This document shows positions 16,529 through 26,822 of a stretch of DNA of 64,000 nucleotides, piece after piece. This stretch comes from Collimonas humicola. GTDB taxonomy: Bacteria > Pseudomonadota > Gammaproteobacteria > Burkholderiales > Burkholderiaceae_D. The notes below the pieces were generated by a model. It saw only the letters and a list, made by a program, of their open reading frames with translations. It did not search any database and was not told the origin of the DNA. Every line of letters begins with the position of its first letter. Position 1 is the stretch's first letter. A program made the position numbers and the translations under genes. The stretch covers positions 310,001 through 374,000 of the forward strand of contig NZ_JAGQEE010000002.1 of assembly GCF_018304945.1 (NCBI RefSeq). Reading direction: 5' to 3'.

Positions 16529-17976
16529 AGCTCGGCATCCGCATCCTGCTGGGCTATTTCCTGATCGTCGGCCTGGCCGGGGTCTTTATCCAGCGCGTGT
16601 TCCTGGCAGAGGTCAAGCCAGCGGTACGGCAGGCGATGGAAGACACGCTGGTCGACACCGCCAACATCCTGGCCGAGCTGGCGGCCGACGACATGAAGCA
16701 AAACCACATCGCCGACGGCAATTTCGCCAGCCGCGTGCGCGAATATGCGCACCGCGGCGTCGACGCCAAGATCTGGAGCTTCCGCAAAACCACGCTGGAC
16801 TACCGCATCTATGTGACCGATCTCAAGGGCATTGTGCTGTTCGATTCCACCGGCCGCGCCGTCGGCCAGGACTATTCGCGCCGCAACGATGTCTACCTGA
16901 CCTTGCAAGGCAGCTACGGCGTGCGTTCCACGCGCGATGTCGACAGCGACGAACGCAGCACCGTGATGCACGTGGCGGCGCCGATCATCGACAATGGCAA
17001 GATGATCGGCGTGCTGACCGTGGCCAAGCCCAACAACACCTTGCAGCCGGCGATCTCGCAAAGCGAGAGGACCATCCTGCGCTGGGGCGCCCTGCTGCTG
17101 TTCCTGTCGCTGGCGGTCGGGCTCGCGGTGACCTTGTGGATCAGCCGCTCTCTGGGCGCCCTGCAGCGCTATGCGCGCGCGGTGACAGCCGGCGAACGGG
17201 TGCAGCCGCCGGCCAAGGGCGCCAGCGAAATCGTCGAGCTGGGCCAGGCGCTGGAATCGATGCGGCAAAAGCTGGAAGGCAAGCAATACGTCGAGCACTA
17301 CATCCACAGCCTGACCCATGAAATGAAAAGTCCGCTGGCGGCGATCCAGGGCGCTGCCGAACTGCTCGATGAAAACCTGCCTACGGCCCAGCGCCGCCGC
17401 TTCGCCCACAATATCCGCAGCCAGTCGCAACGGCTGGCGGAACTGATAGAGAAAATGCTGGCGCTGGCGGCGATCGAACACCGGCAAGCCTTGGAAAACG
17501 TCGTCGCCATCGATCTCGGCGAGCTGCTGGACGAAGTAATCAGCCTGCTGGAACCGCGCCTGCAGCGCGCCGGCGTCAGCGTACGCAGGGACATCTATCC
17601 GCCGGCGTCGGCGCTGCAGCCGAAAATCCGCGGCGAGGTTTTTCTATTGCGCCAGGCGCTGATCAACCTGCTGGACAACGCCATCGATTTCTCGCCGCCG
17701 GACAGCGTGATCGTCATCAAGAGCGATTTCTCGCAGCCGGGAACCGTCAAGCTATCGGTGCGGGATAGCGGCCCCGGCATACCCGCCTATGCGCTGGCGC
17801 GCGTATTTGAACGTTTTTATTCCCTGCCGCGGCCGGGCAGCAACGAAAAGAGCACCGGCCTCGGCCTGTGTTTCGTGCAGCAAGTGGCGGAGCTGCACCA
17901 TGGCCGGGTCAGCTTGCGCAACTGCAGCGAAGGCGGTGCCGAGGCGCAGTTGAACTTGCCTGCCGACCCGGCCTGA
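16525..17976 (+). CDS. creC: CreC sensor histidine kinase
   Basis: The 483-residue inner-membrane kinase has an N-terminal helix (residues 5-23), a periplasmic CreC-type sensor domain up to ~185, and a second helix (WGALLLFLSLAVGLAVTLWI). A HAMP-like linker, the dimerisation box SLTHEMKSPLAAIQG with phospho-His265, and ATP-binding boxes NLLDNAID, DSGPGIP and STGLGLCF follow. It phosphorylates CreB. The signal sensed by CreC is debated (carbon source, envelope or cell-wall state). Its ATG overlaps the creB stop by four bases; creD follows after 169 bases. Confidence 0.93.
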   Translation: MKLGIRILLGYFLIVGLAGVFIQRVFLAEVKPAVRQAMEDTLVDTANILAELAADDMKQNHIADGNFASRVREYAHRGVDAKIWSFRKTTLDYRIYVTDLKGIVLFDSTGRAVGQDYSRRNDVYLTLQGSYGVRSTRDVDSDERSTVMHVAAPIIDNGKMIGVLTVAKPNNTLQPAISQSERTILRWGALLLFLSLAVGLAVTLWISRSLGALQRYARAVTAGERVQPPAKGASEIVELGQALESMRQKLEGKQYVEHYIHSLTHEMKSPLAAIQGAAELLDENLPTAQRRRFAHNIRSQSQRLAELIEKMLALAAIEHRQALENVVAIDLGELLDEVISLLEPRLQRAGVSVRRDIYPPASALQPKIRGEVFLLRQALINLLDNAIDFSPPDSVIVIKSDFSQPGTVKLSVRDSGPGIPAYALARVFERFYSLPRPGSNEKSTGLGLCFVQQVAELHHGRVSLRNCSEGGAEAQLNLPADPA

Positions 17977-18022
17977 GCCGGCGTCGGCCGGCGTTAGTCT
18001 GCTTTGGCCTGTTTTGGACCAC

Positions 18023-18038
18023 TTCACACCGGCTTCAC
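18023..18038 (+). promoter_or_regulatory. Cre tag (CreB-binding site) upstream of creD
   Basis: TTCAC at 18023-18027 and TTCAC at 18034-18038 are separated by exactly six bases (ACCGGC), a perfect match to the Cre tag TTCAC-N6-TTCAC described for CreB in E. coli and its homologues. It lies 107 bases before the creD ATG. A third isolated TTCAC is at 18078-18082. Control of creD by CreBC is therefore likely. Confidence 0.85.
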
Positions 18039-18145
18039 ATTAGCGCCGCAACGGCCTCGCAGAACCGCCTCTGTCGATTCACACATGCTCCGTACACTGG
18101 AAGCCAGCGTGACCTCCTGTCACCTTGACCCGAACGAGAGAGACC

Positions 18146-19471
18146 ATGAACCGACCTTTGCTACTCAAACTGCTGGCGATTTTTGTGCTGACCCTGCTGA
18201 TCCTGATCCCGCTGGGCCTGATCCGCGACACCGTGCAAGACCGCCAGCAGCACCGTCAGGAGGCGATCGCCTCGATCGCTGCCAGCTATGCCGGCGGCCA
18301 GACTATTACCGGACCGGTGCTGGTGGTGCCGTACAAGATCAAGATCGACGAAGTGGCGCAAGACGCCGAAGGCAAGAAAATTTTCCGCAGCCGCAGCGAA
18401 AGCCGGCAATACCTGTTTTTCCCGAAAGACCTGCAGATGCAGGGCGAATTGCTGCCAGGCGAGCGTTACCGCGGCCTGCACAAGGTGCACGTGTATGAAT
18501 TGCAGAGCAGCTTCCACGGCCGCATCGAGTACCAGCTGCCGTCGGCCGCGCAACTGGCCGCCGAACAGATCACCTTGGCCCATCCCTACCTGGCCATCGG
18601 CATCAGCGACGTGCGCGGCCTGCTCGGCGCGCCGCTGCTGAAAATAGGCAGCCAGGCCTTGCCGCTGGAACAAGGCGCAGGCAACCTGGGCAAGGGCATG
18701 CATGCCTCCTTGCCGCAACCCGGCCTGGACGACAGCGGCAGCCTGGAGGTTTCGCTGGCCATGACCGTGGCCGGCACCGAGAGCCTGGCGATCACGCCGG
18801 TAGGCGACAGCAACCGTTTCGAACTGTCGTCCAGCTGGCCGCATCCGCAATTCGGCGGCAGCTTCCTGCCGCGTACCCGCAACGTCAGCGAACAGGGCTT
18901 CAATGCCGTATGGGAGGTGTCGTCGCTGGCCTCCAATGCACAACGCCAGCTGCGCGGCGGCGACGACAAGACGGGCGTGGAAAGCCTGGACATCCAGCTG
19001 GCCGAGCCGGTGAATATCTATTCGCAGGCAGACCGCGCAACCAAGTACGGCTTGCTGTTCGTGCTGCTCACTTTCGTCGGCTTCTTCATTTTTGAAATGA
19101 TCAAGCAGCTGCCCATCCATCCCATCCAGTATCTGCTGGTCGGGCTGGGGCTGGCGATCTTCTTCCTGATACTGGTCAGCCTGTCCGAACATATCGCTTT
19201 CTGGATGGCTTACCTGGCCGCCAGCGCCGCCTGCATCAGCCTGCTGAGCTTTTACCTGAGCCAGGTGCTGCGCAGCGCCGCGCGCGGGCTTGGCTTCGGC
19301 GCCATGCTGACGCTGTTGTACGGTACCTTGTACGGCTTGCTGATTTCGGAAGACAACGCGCTGATGCTGGGTAGCCTGATGCTGTTCGTGATCCTGGCGG
19401 TGATCATGATCGTTACCCGCAAGATCGACTGGTATCAGACCGCGGCGTTGAAAATCGCACCAGGCGACTGA
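18146..19471 (+). CDS. creD: Inner-membrane protein CreD
   Basis: The 441-residue protein starts at the ATG at 18146 (MNRPLLLKLLAIF), with one N-terminal helix and a large periplasmic domain with the family-typical ASYAGGQTITGPVLVVPY. At least four or five C-terminal helices begin at KYGLLFVLLTFVGFFIFE. The signature FEMIKQLPIHPIQYLLVGL is diagnostic of CreD. CreD is the strongest CreBC target in E. coli; overproduction goes with colicin E2 tolerance and altered envelope, and in Stenotrophomonas its loss perturbs the envelope. The gene is preceded by a Cre tag. Confidence 0.95.
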   Translation: MNRPLLLKLLAIFVLTLLILIPLGLIRDTVQDRQQHRQEAIASIAASYAGGQTITGPVLVVPYKIKIDEVAQDAEGKKIFRSRSESRQYLFFPKDLQMQGELLPGERYRGLHKVHVYELQSSFHGRIEYQLPSAAQLAAEQITLAHPYLAIGISDVRGLLGAPLLKIGSQALPLEQGAGNLGKGMHASLPQPGLDDSGSLEVSLAMTVAGTESLAITPVGDSNRFELSSSWPHPQFGGSFLPRTRNVSEQGFNAVWEVSSLASNAQRQLRGGDDKTGVESLDIQLAEPVNIYSQADRATKYGLLFVLLTFVGFFIFEMIKQLPIHPIQYLLVGLGLAIFFLILVSLSEHIAFWMAYLAASAACISLLSFYLSQVLRSAARGLGFGAMLTLLYGTLYGLLISEDNALMLGSLMLFVILAVIMIVTRKIDWYQTAALKIAPGD

Positions 19472-19498
19472 TGCGGGAACGGCTTGAGGCGCCGGCCG

Positions 19499-19981
19499 TC
19501 AGGTCCGCTGCGCGATATCCGCCACCGGCGCCGCAGTCATGCTCACCAGCTGCCGCGGCGTCAGGTTGAATACGGCATGGGGATGTCCGGCAGCCGCCCA
19601 GACGCTGTCCAGCTGCAACAGGTCCTGGTCGATCAGCATCAGCGTCTTGCCGACGTGGCCGATCGGGCAGACGCCGCCGATGGCGTAGCCGATGCGCTCC
19701 TTGACGAAGCGCGCATCGGCCTTGCCCAGCGGCCCCACAATGGCGGCAACCTTGGCCTCATCGACGCGGTTGCTGCCGCTGGCGACCACCATCACTGCTG
19801 CGTCATCGGCCAGGCGCCGGAACACGATAGACTTGGCGATCTCGGCCACGCTGCAGCCCAGGCCGGCGGCGGCTTCGGCGGAAGTCTTGCCGGTTGCAGG
19901 CAGCATCACGACCGGCCTGTCGTGTCCGATGGTGGTCAGCAGATCGGCAACGCGCTGCGCGCTTTCCGGTAATTTTTCCAT
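19499..19981 (-). CDS. YbaK/EbsC-type aminoacyl-tRNA deacylase
   Basis: The 160-residue protein has the YbaK fold pattern: CSVAEIAKSIVFRR near residue 53 with the conserved catalytic-site Lys, a middle VVASGSNRVDEAKV, and the glycine motif IGYAIGGVCPIGH near residue 110. Such domains hydrolyse mischarged tRNAs (YbaK acts on Cys-tRNA-Pro) in trans. This subgroup is less well characterised, so the exact tRNA is not assigned. It converges on creD with 27 bases between stops and lies downstream of a substrate-binding-protein gene. Confidence 0.85.
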   Translation of the reverse strand: MEKLPESAQRVADLLTTIGHDRPVVMLPATGKTSAEAAAGLGCSVAEIAKSIVFRRLADDAAVMVVASGSNRVDEAKVAAIVGPLGKADARFVKERIGYAIGGVCPIGHVGKTLMLIDQDLLQLDSVWAAAGHPHAVFNLTPRQLVSMTAAPVADIAQRT

Positions 19982-20035
19982 ACGATCGTCGTCTTATCCA
20001 ATAATGCGGGCCGGGCAACCCGCCGTGGCAGCGTC

Positions 20036-20821
20036 TTACTTGGCTGCGTCAAAATACTGGGCGTGCAGCTTGTCGTAGCTGCCGTCAGCCTTGATGGCTG
20101 CCAGGCCCTGATTGATTTTCCCCAGCAACGCGGCATTGCCCTTTTGCACCGCGATGCCGAAATACTCTTTCGGGAAATTATCGTCCGTCACCATGTGGAT
20201 GCCCTTGACCTGGTTGTTGGACAGATAATGCGCCACCGCGCCCTTGTCGGCGATGACCGCGCTGACGCCGCCGGTTTCCAGCTCTTTCATGGCCAGCGGG
20301 GTCGATTCAAACCGTTTGATGTTTGCATTGTTGTCGCCGGCCAGCTTCTGCATCATTTCATCGCCGGTAGAGCCTTGCAGGACGCCGACCTTGAGCGGCT
20401 TGAGATCGGTGATCTTGCCGATCTTGGAATCGTCAGGCACCACGATCACCTGGCCGGCTTCAAAATACGGATCCGAAAAATCGACAGTCAGCTTGCGCTT
20501 CTCGGTAATCGTCAGGCCGGAAATGATGATGTCCCGGTCACCCTGGGCCAGCGCGGTAAAGATGCCGTCGAAAGGCGTATTGACGAACTTGACCTTGAAC
20601 CCTTCCTTTTCCGCGACCGCCTTCAGCACGTCGATATCGAAGCCCACCAGCTCCTTATGCTCGTTCTCGTACTCGAACGGCGCATAGGTGGCGCCGGTGC
20701 CCACTACATATTCTTTCACCGCCGCGCCGGCGGCCGGTGCGTCTTCATGCTTGCTGCATGCGCTCAGTGCGCCCAGGGCCAGTACGGTCAGCAAGGCGGT
20801 TTTGATAAGAGTATGTTTCAT
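20036..20821 (-). CDS. Amino-acid ABC transporter substrate-binding lipoprotein
   Basis: From the ATG at 20821, preceded by GGAAG, the product has 261 residues. The in-frame extension upstream is not protein-like. The N-terminus is a lipoprotein signal (LLTVLALGALSAC). The mature part is a family-3 solute-binding protein: GTGATYAPFEYENE, LVGFDIDVLKAVAEKEG, DGIFTALAQGDRDIIISG, KRKLTVDFSDPYFEAGQ. This pattern is typical of polar or basic amino-acid binding proteins such as GlnH or ArtJ. No permease or ATPase gene is adjacent, so it must work with components encoded elsewhere. Confidence 0.9.
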   Translation of the reverse strand: MKHTLIKTALLTVLALGALSACSKHEDAPAAGAAVKEYVVGTGATYAPFEYENEHKELVGFDIDVLKAVAEKEGFKVKFVNTPFDGIFTALAQGDRDIIISGLTITEKRKLTVDFSDPYFEAGQVIVVPDDSKIGKITDLKPLKVGVLQGSTGDEMMQKLAGDNNANIKRFESTPLAMKELETGGVSAVIADKGAVAHYLSNNQVKGIHMVTDDNFPKEYFGIAVQKGNAALLGKINQGLAAIKADGSYDKLHAQYFDAAK

Positions 20822-20906
20822 GGTTCTTCCGTTTTCTGTTGATAGGCAAGACTGATATGAGGGATTATGCACTAAGGCCCGGCTAGGGCTAGCATCCTTC
20901 CAGCTT

Positions 20907-21815
20907 TCAGCCGGCGCGCTTGGCCGCAATCGCATTGCCCGCATGGCTGGCCGACTTGCGTCCCAGGTGGCGTGAAATGAACTGGCCGGCGTCGACCACC
21001 GCATCCAGGTCGATGCCGGTTTCGATGCCCAGACCCTGCATCAGGTACAGCACATCTTCCGAAGCCACGTTGCCGGTCGCGCCCTTGGCGTACGGGCAGC
21101 CGCCCAGGCCGGCGACGGAAGAATGGTAGATCGAAATGCCGACTTCCAGGCTGGCGTAGATATTCGCCAGCGCCTGGCCATAGGTATCGTGGAAATGACC
21201 GGACAGGCGCTCGATGGGGAATTCCTGCACCAGCCTTTGCATCACGCTGTGGACTTTGTTGGGCGTGGCGACGCCGATGGTGTCGGCGATGTCGATTTCG
21301 TCGCAGCCGAGGTCGCGCAGCCGATGCAGCACGTCGACCACCGAATCGATCCCGACTTCGCCTTGATACGGACAGCCGAACACGCAGCTGATGCTGCCGC
21401 GCAGGCGCTTGCCTTCCTGCTTGGCGAGCTTGGCGACATCGCGGAAGCGCTCTATCGATTCCGCGATCGAGCAGTTGATATTTTTTTGCGAAAACGCTTC
21501 CGACGCCGCACCGAAAATCACCATCTCGTCGGCGCCGGCGGCCAGCGCCGCTTCCAGGCCTTTCATGTTCGGCACCAGGGCGGAATAGATCACGCCCGAC
21601 TTGCGCTGGATGGCCGCCATGACTTCTGCCGAGGTGGCCATTTGCGGCACCCATTTGGGCGATACGAACGAGGCCGCTTCGATGTTGACGAAGCCGGCCT
21701 TGGTGAGCTGGTCGACCAGCGCGATTTTCACATCGGCCGGGATGGTTTCTTTTTCGTTCTGCAAGCCGTCGCGCGGACCGACTTCAACGATTTTCACTTT
21801 GCTGGGGAATGTCAT
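20907..21815 (-). CDS. liuE: Hydroxymethylglutaryl-CoA lyase
   Basis: This enzyme cleaves HMG-CoA to acetyl-CoA and acetoacetate, the last step of leucine degradation. The 302-residue product has the DRE-TIM barrel motifs VEVGPRDGLQNEK near residue 11, SGHFHDTYGQALAN with metal-binding His residues near 205, and the catalytic-Cys loop AGLGGCPYAKGATGN near 236. AGGAG precedes the ATG. It is the most downstream gene of the long minus-strand stretch, 22 bases after ghrA; bacterial names are mvaB or liuE. Confidence 0.95.
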   Translation of the reverse strand: MTFPSKVKIVEVGPRDGLQNEKETIPADVKIALVDQLTKAGFVNIEAASFVSPKWVPQMATSAEVMAAIQRKSGVIYSALVPNMKGLEAALAAGADEMVIFGAASEAFSQKNINCSIAESIERFRDVAKLAKQEGKRLRGSISCVFGCPYQGEVGIDSVVDVLHRLRDLGCDEIDIADTIGVATPNKVHSVMQRLVQEFPIERLSGHFHDTYGQALANIYASLEVGISIYHSSVAGLGGCPYAKGATGNVASEDVLYLMQGLGIETGIDLDAVVDAGQFISRHLGRKSASHAGNAIAAKRAG

Positions 21816-21837
21816 TGCCTGTCTCCTGTTTTGCCGA

Positions 21838-22779
21838 TCAGTAGCCGTTGCGGCGATCGATGATGCCGCTCACCGCTTTGCCTTGTTCCAGCAACCGTAT
21901 CTTGTCGCTGATCTGCCGCACCGAATCCTCATCCACCGTGATGGCTGAGATATGCGGGGTGATGCTGATGCGCGGTTCTTGCCAGAACGGATGGTCCGGC
22001 GCCAGCGGCTCCTGCTCGAACACGTCCAGCGTCGCCGCGGCGACCTGGCCTTCCCGGATCAGCGCCAGCAGGTCGGCCTCGACCACATGGCCGCCGCGGG
22101 CGACGTTGATCACGTATGCGCCCTCGGCGCCCTTCTGCAGTTTTTGCAGGTTTTCCCGGTTGAGGATGCCGCGCGTGGCGTCAGTCAGCGGCAGGATGCA
22201 GACCAGCACCCGCGACGCCCGCAGGAAATCGTCGAGCGCTTCATTGCCGACAAAATTGCGCACGCCGGGGAGATCCTTGGGAGTGCGGCTCCAGCCATTG
22301 AGGGGGAATTCGAAATGCGCCAATGCCGCGGCGATGCGCGAGCCGAGCACGCCGAGGCCGAGGATGCCGACGCTGAACTCGCGCTTGTCAGGTTCCGGCA
22401 ACGGCTGCCATTCACGGCGCGCAGCCTGTTGCCGGTAAACATCGTAGCGGCCGAAATAGCCGAGCACGGCATGCGTGACATAGCTGGCCATCTGGACCGC
22501 CATGCCGCCGTCTTCGATGCGGATCAGCGGCACGCCGGCTGGCAGCGCGTCGCCCAGTTTCAGGATGGCGTCGACGCCGGCGCCAAGGTTGAATATCGCT
22601 TTGAGATCGTGGCGTCCTTGCAGCATCGCTGCCGGCGGACGCCATACCAGGGCGTAATCGGCGGGGGCATTGTCGCCTTCCTGCCAGAAACGGATTTCGG
22701 CTTGCGGCAGCGCTTTGCCGAAGTCTGCGATCCAGGTCTCGAAATCGCTGCCTGGGGGTACGTAACACAGGAGTTTCAC
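21838..22779 (-). CDS. ghrA: Glyoxylate/hydroxypyruvate reductase A-like dehydrogenase
   Basis: The 313-residue NAD(P)H-dependent 2-hydroxyacid dehydrogenase reduces glyoxylate or hydroxypyruvate. It has the dinucleotide-binding GILGLGVLGSRIA near residue 140, VINVARGGHVVEADLL with the substrate Arg, an Asp/Glu in LDVFEQEPLAPDHPFW and the His in SITPHISAIT. The start is a GTG at 22779 after GAGGA. It has no obvious part in leucine degradation and may be a passenger in the gene string. A palindromic repeat separates it from liuD. Confidence 0.88.
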   Translation of the reverse strand: MKLLCYVPPGSDFETWIADFGKALPQAEIRFWQEGDNAPADYALVWRPPAAMLQGRHDLKAIFNLGAGVDAILKLGDALPAGVPLIRIEDGGMAVQMASYVTHAVLGYFGRYDVYRQQAARREWQPLPEPDKREFSVGILGLGVLGSRIAAALAHFEFPLNGWSRTPKDLPGVRNFVGNEALDDFLRASRVLVCILPLTDATRGILNRENLQKLQKGAEGAYVINVARGGHVVEADLLALIREGQVAAATLDVFEQEPLAPDHPFWQEPRISITPHISAITVDEDSVRQISDKIRLLEQGKAVSGIIDRRNGY

Positions 22780-22850
22780 TGTTTGGTCCTCGTACTATCT
22801 TGTTTTAGCTTCTATAAAGCGCATGCCATGGCCTTTACTCCGTAGGCCGT

Positions 22851-22926
22851 TAAGTGGGGTCAGAGCCGCACGGGGAGTGTAATTTACGACGATGAAGCTG
22901 TCGTAAAAAAACTCTGACCCCACTTA
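22851..22926. repeat. REP-like palindromic element between liuD and ghrA
   Basis: A perfect 15-base inverted repeat, TAAGTGGGGTCAGAG (22851-22865) and its complement (22912-22926), brackets an inner 8-base inverted repeat TTTACGAC (22883-22890) / GTCGTAAA (22900-22907). Elements with a GGGGTCAGAG arm are recurrent interspersed repeats in many proteobacterial genomes. It sits in the 158-base gap between liuD and ghrA and could form a long hairpin in the transcript. Confidence 0.75.
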
Positions 22927-22937
22927 CACTTAACTTC

Positions 22938-24968
<2,031 letters not shown>

Positions 24969-24987
24969 GCGGTCTCCCCCTTTATAT

Positions 24988-26043
24988 TTATTGTTTCTGG
25001 GTGTTGTTGGCGGCGGCGTCAGCGGTTACTTCGCAGCGCGCGTCGAACACCGAAGAGCGCGAATGCATGCCGAGTTTCTCCAGCAGGGCGCGGTCTTCTT
25101 CGACTTCCGGATTGCCGGTGGTGAGCAGCTTGTCGCCGTAGAAAATCGAGTTGGCGCCGGCCAGGAAGCACAGCGACTGGATCGCCTCGCCCATCTGGCG
25201 GCGGCCGGCCGACAGGCGCACGCGCGCCTTCGGCATGGTGATGCGCGCTACCGCGACGGTGCGCACGAATTCAAACAGATCGATCGGGTCGATGCCATGC
25301 AAAGGCGTACCTTCCACCTGCACCAGATTGTTGACCGGCACCGATTCCGGATACGGCTCCAGATTGGCCAGCTGCGCCACCAGGCCGGCGCGCTGCAGGC
25401 GCGATTCGCCCATGCCGACGATGCCGCCGCAGCAGACCTTGATGCCGGCGCCGCGCACGCTGTCGAGCGTGTCGAGGCGGTTCTGGTAATCGCGGGTGGT
25501 GATGATGTCGCCGTAGATTTCCGGCGCGGTGTCCAGGTTGTGGTTGTAGTAATCGAGGCCGGCGCCCTTCAGGCGCTCCGCCTGGCCTTCGCCCAGCATG
25601 CCCAGGGTGGCGCAGGTTTCCAGGCCGAGCGCCTTGACCTCACGCACCATTTCTTCGACCTTTTCCAGGTCGCGGTCCTTCGGCTCGCGCCATGCCGCGC
25701 CCATGCAGAAACGGGTGGCGCCGTGCGCCTTGGCCTGGCGCGCCGCTTCCAGCACGGTGTCCAGCGGCAGGATCTTTTGCGCGGTGACGCCGGTGTCGTA
25801 ACGCGCCGCCTGCGGGCAGTAGCCGCAATCTTCCGGGCAGCCGCCGGTCTTGATCGACAGCAGCGTCGCCAGTTCGACTTCGTTAGGATCGAAATTTTCG
25901 CGATGCGTCTGCTGCGCCTTGAACATCAGTTCGTTGAACGGCAGGTTGAACAGTTCCAGCACCTTCTCTACCGGCCATTTGGCGTCTTCAGGGAACACCA
26001 TAGGCTTGGCGGCTGGATGCAGTGTAATTGGTTGCGATGACAT
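24988..26043 (-). CDS. bioB: Biotin synthase
   Basis: BioB inserts sulfur into dethiobiotin using radical SAM chemistry. The 351-residue product carries the SAM [4Fe-4S] cluster motif [14 protein letters not shown] (Cys69, Cys73, Cys76) and [12 protein letters not shown] near residue 190. [28 protein letters not shown] holds the conserved Arg that ligates the [2Fe-2S] cluster. It is last of the bioF-A-D-B string and directly precedes liuD, whose product needs biotin. The C-terminal extension is short and poorly conserved. Confidence 0.97.
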   Translation of the reverse strand: MSSQPITLHPAAKPMVFPEDAKWPVEKVLELFNLPFNELMFKAQQTHRENFDPNEVELATLLSIKTGGCPEDCGYCPQAARYDTGVTAQKILPLDTVLEAARQAKAHGATRFCMGAAWREPKDRDLEKVEEMVREVKALGLETCATLGMLGEGQAERLKGAGLDYYNHNLDTAPEIYGDIITTRDYQNRLDTLDSVRGAGIKVCCGGIVGMGESRLQRAGLVAQLANLEPYPESVPVNNLVQVEGTPLHGIDPIDLFEFVRTVAVARITMPKARVRLSAGRRQMGEAIQSLCFLAGANSIFYGDKLLTTGNPEVEEDRALLEKLGMHSRSSVFDARCEVTADAAANNTQKQ

Positions 26044-26078
26044 GATCAGACTTCCTTTGTATTGAGGGAATAGGTTTA

Positions 26079-26822
26079 TTAAGAACGATTGCCGGCTGGC
26101 TCAGGCCATCCCGGCAAACTGGAAAAATTCAAATGGCTGGCCGCCGCCGCGGTCAGCGCCTTGGCCGGCAAGGCATCCATGCGCGGCACGTGGCCCAGCA
26201 GCGGCGCTTGAATGCGGCTGCTGAGCGCGGCGATATTGGCGTCGCCGTTGAGCATATGAGGATCGGCGGTGTTGGCGACCCAGCCGGCCAGGCGCAAGCC
26301 GCGCGCGGCGATCGCTTCCACCGTCAGCATGGCGTGGTTGATGCAGCCCAGCCGCAAGCCGACCACCAGCACCACCGGCAAGCCAAGCTGCTGCGCCAGG
26401 TCGGCGGTGTCTTCGCGCTCGTTGAGCGGCACGCGGAAGCCGCCGACGCCTTCGACCACCAGCGCATCGGCCTGCTCGGCCAGCTGTCGGTAACACGACA
26501 GGATATGCGCGACTTCGATGGTCCGGTTCTCTCGCGCCGCGGCGATATGCGGCGCGGTCGGCTGCTGCAGCAGAAACGGCGTGGTCAGTTCCTGCGGCAG
26601 CGCCACGCTGGCTTCCGCCGCCAGGATATCGGCATCGTCGTTATGCCAGACGCCGTCGCGCAATACGGCGCCGGCGGCCACCGGCTTCATGCCGACGCTG
26701 CGCACGCCGGTTTTTGTCAGCGCGTGCAACATAGCGCTGGCGATCAGCGTCTTGCCGATTTCAGTATCGGTGCCGGCGATGAACCAGGCGGCTTTTTCCT
26801 GCTTGCCGGCGACGTTATTCAT
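26079..26822 (-). CDS. bioD: Dethiobiotin synthetase
   Basis: BioD closes the ureido ring of biotin by carboxylating 7,8-diaminononanoate with ATP and CO2. The 247-residue product has the P-loop [11 protein letters not shown] near residue 16, the substrate loop MKPVAAGA near residue 46 and [14 protein letters not shown] near residue 120. Its ATG at 26822 lies inside the end of bioA (8-base overlap), showing coupling. bioB follows after 35 bases. Confidence 0.95.
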   Translation of the reverse strand: MNNVAGKQEKAAWFIAGTDTEIGKTLIASAMLHALTKTGVRSVGMKPVAAGAVLRDGVWHNDDADILAAEASVALPQELTTPFLLQQPTAPHIAAARENRTIEVAHILSCYRQLAEQADALVVEGVGGFRVPLNEREDTADLAQQLGLPVVLVVGLRLGCINHAMLTVEAIAARGLRLAGWVANTADPHMLNGDANIAALSSRIQAPLLGHVPRMDALPAKALTAAAASHLNFSSLPGWPEPAGNRS

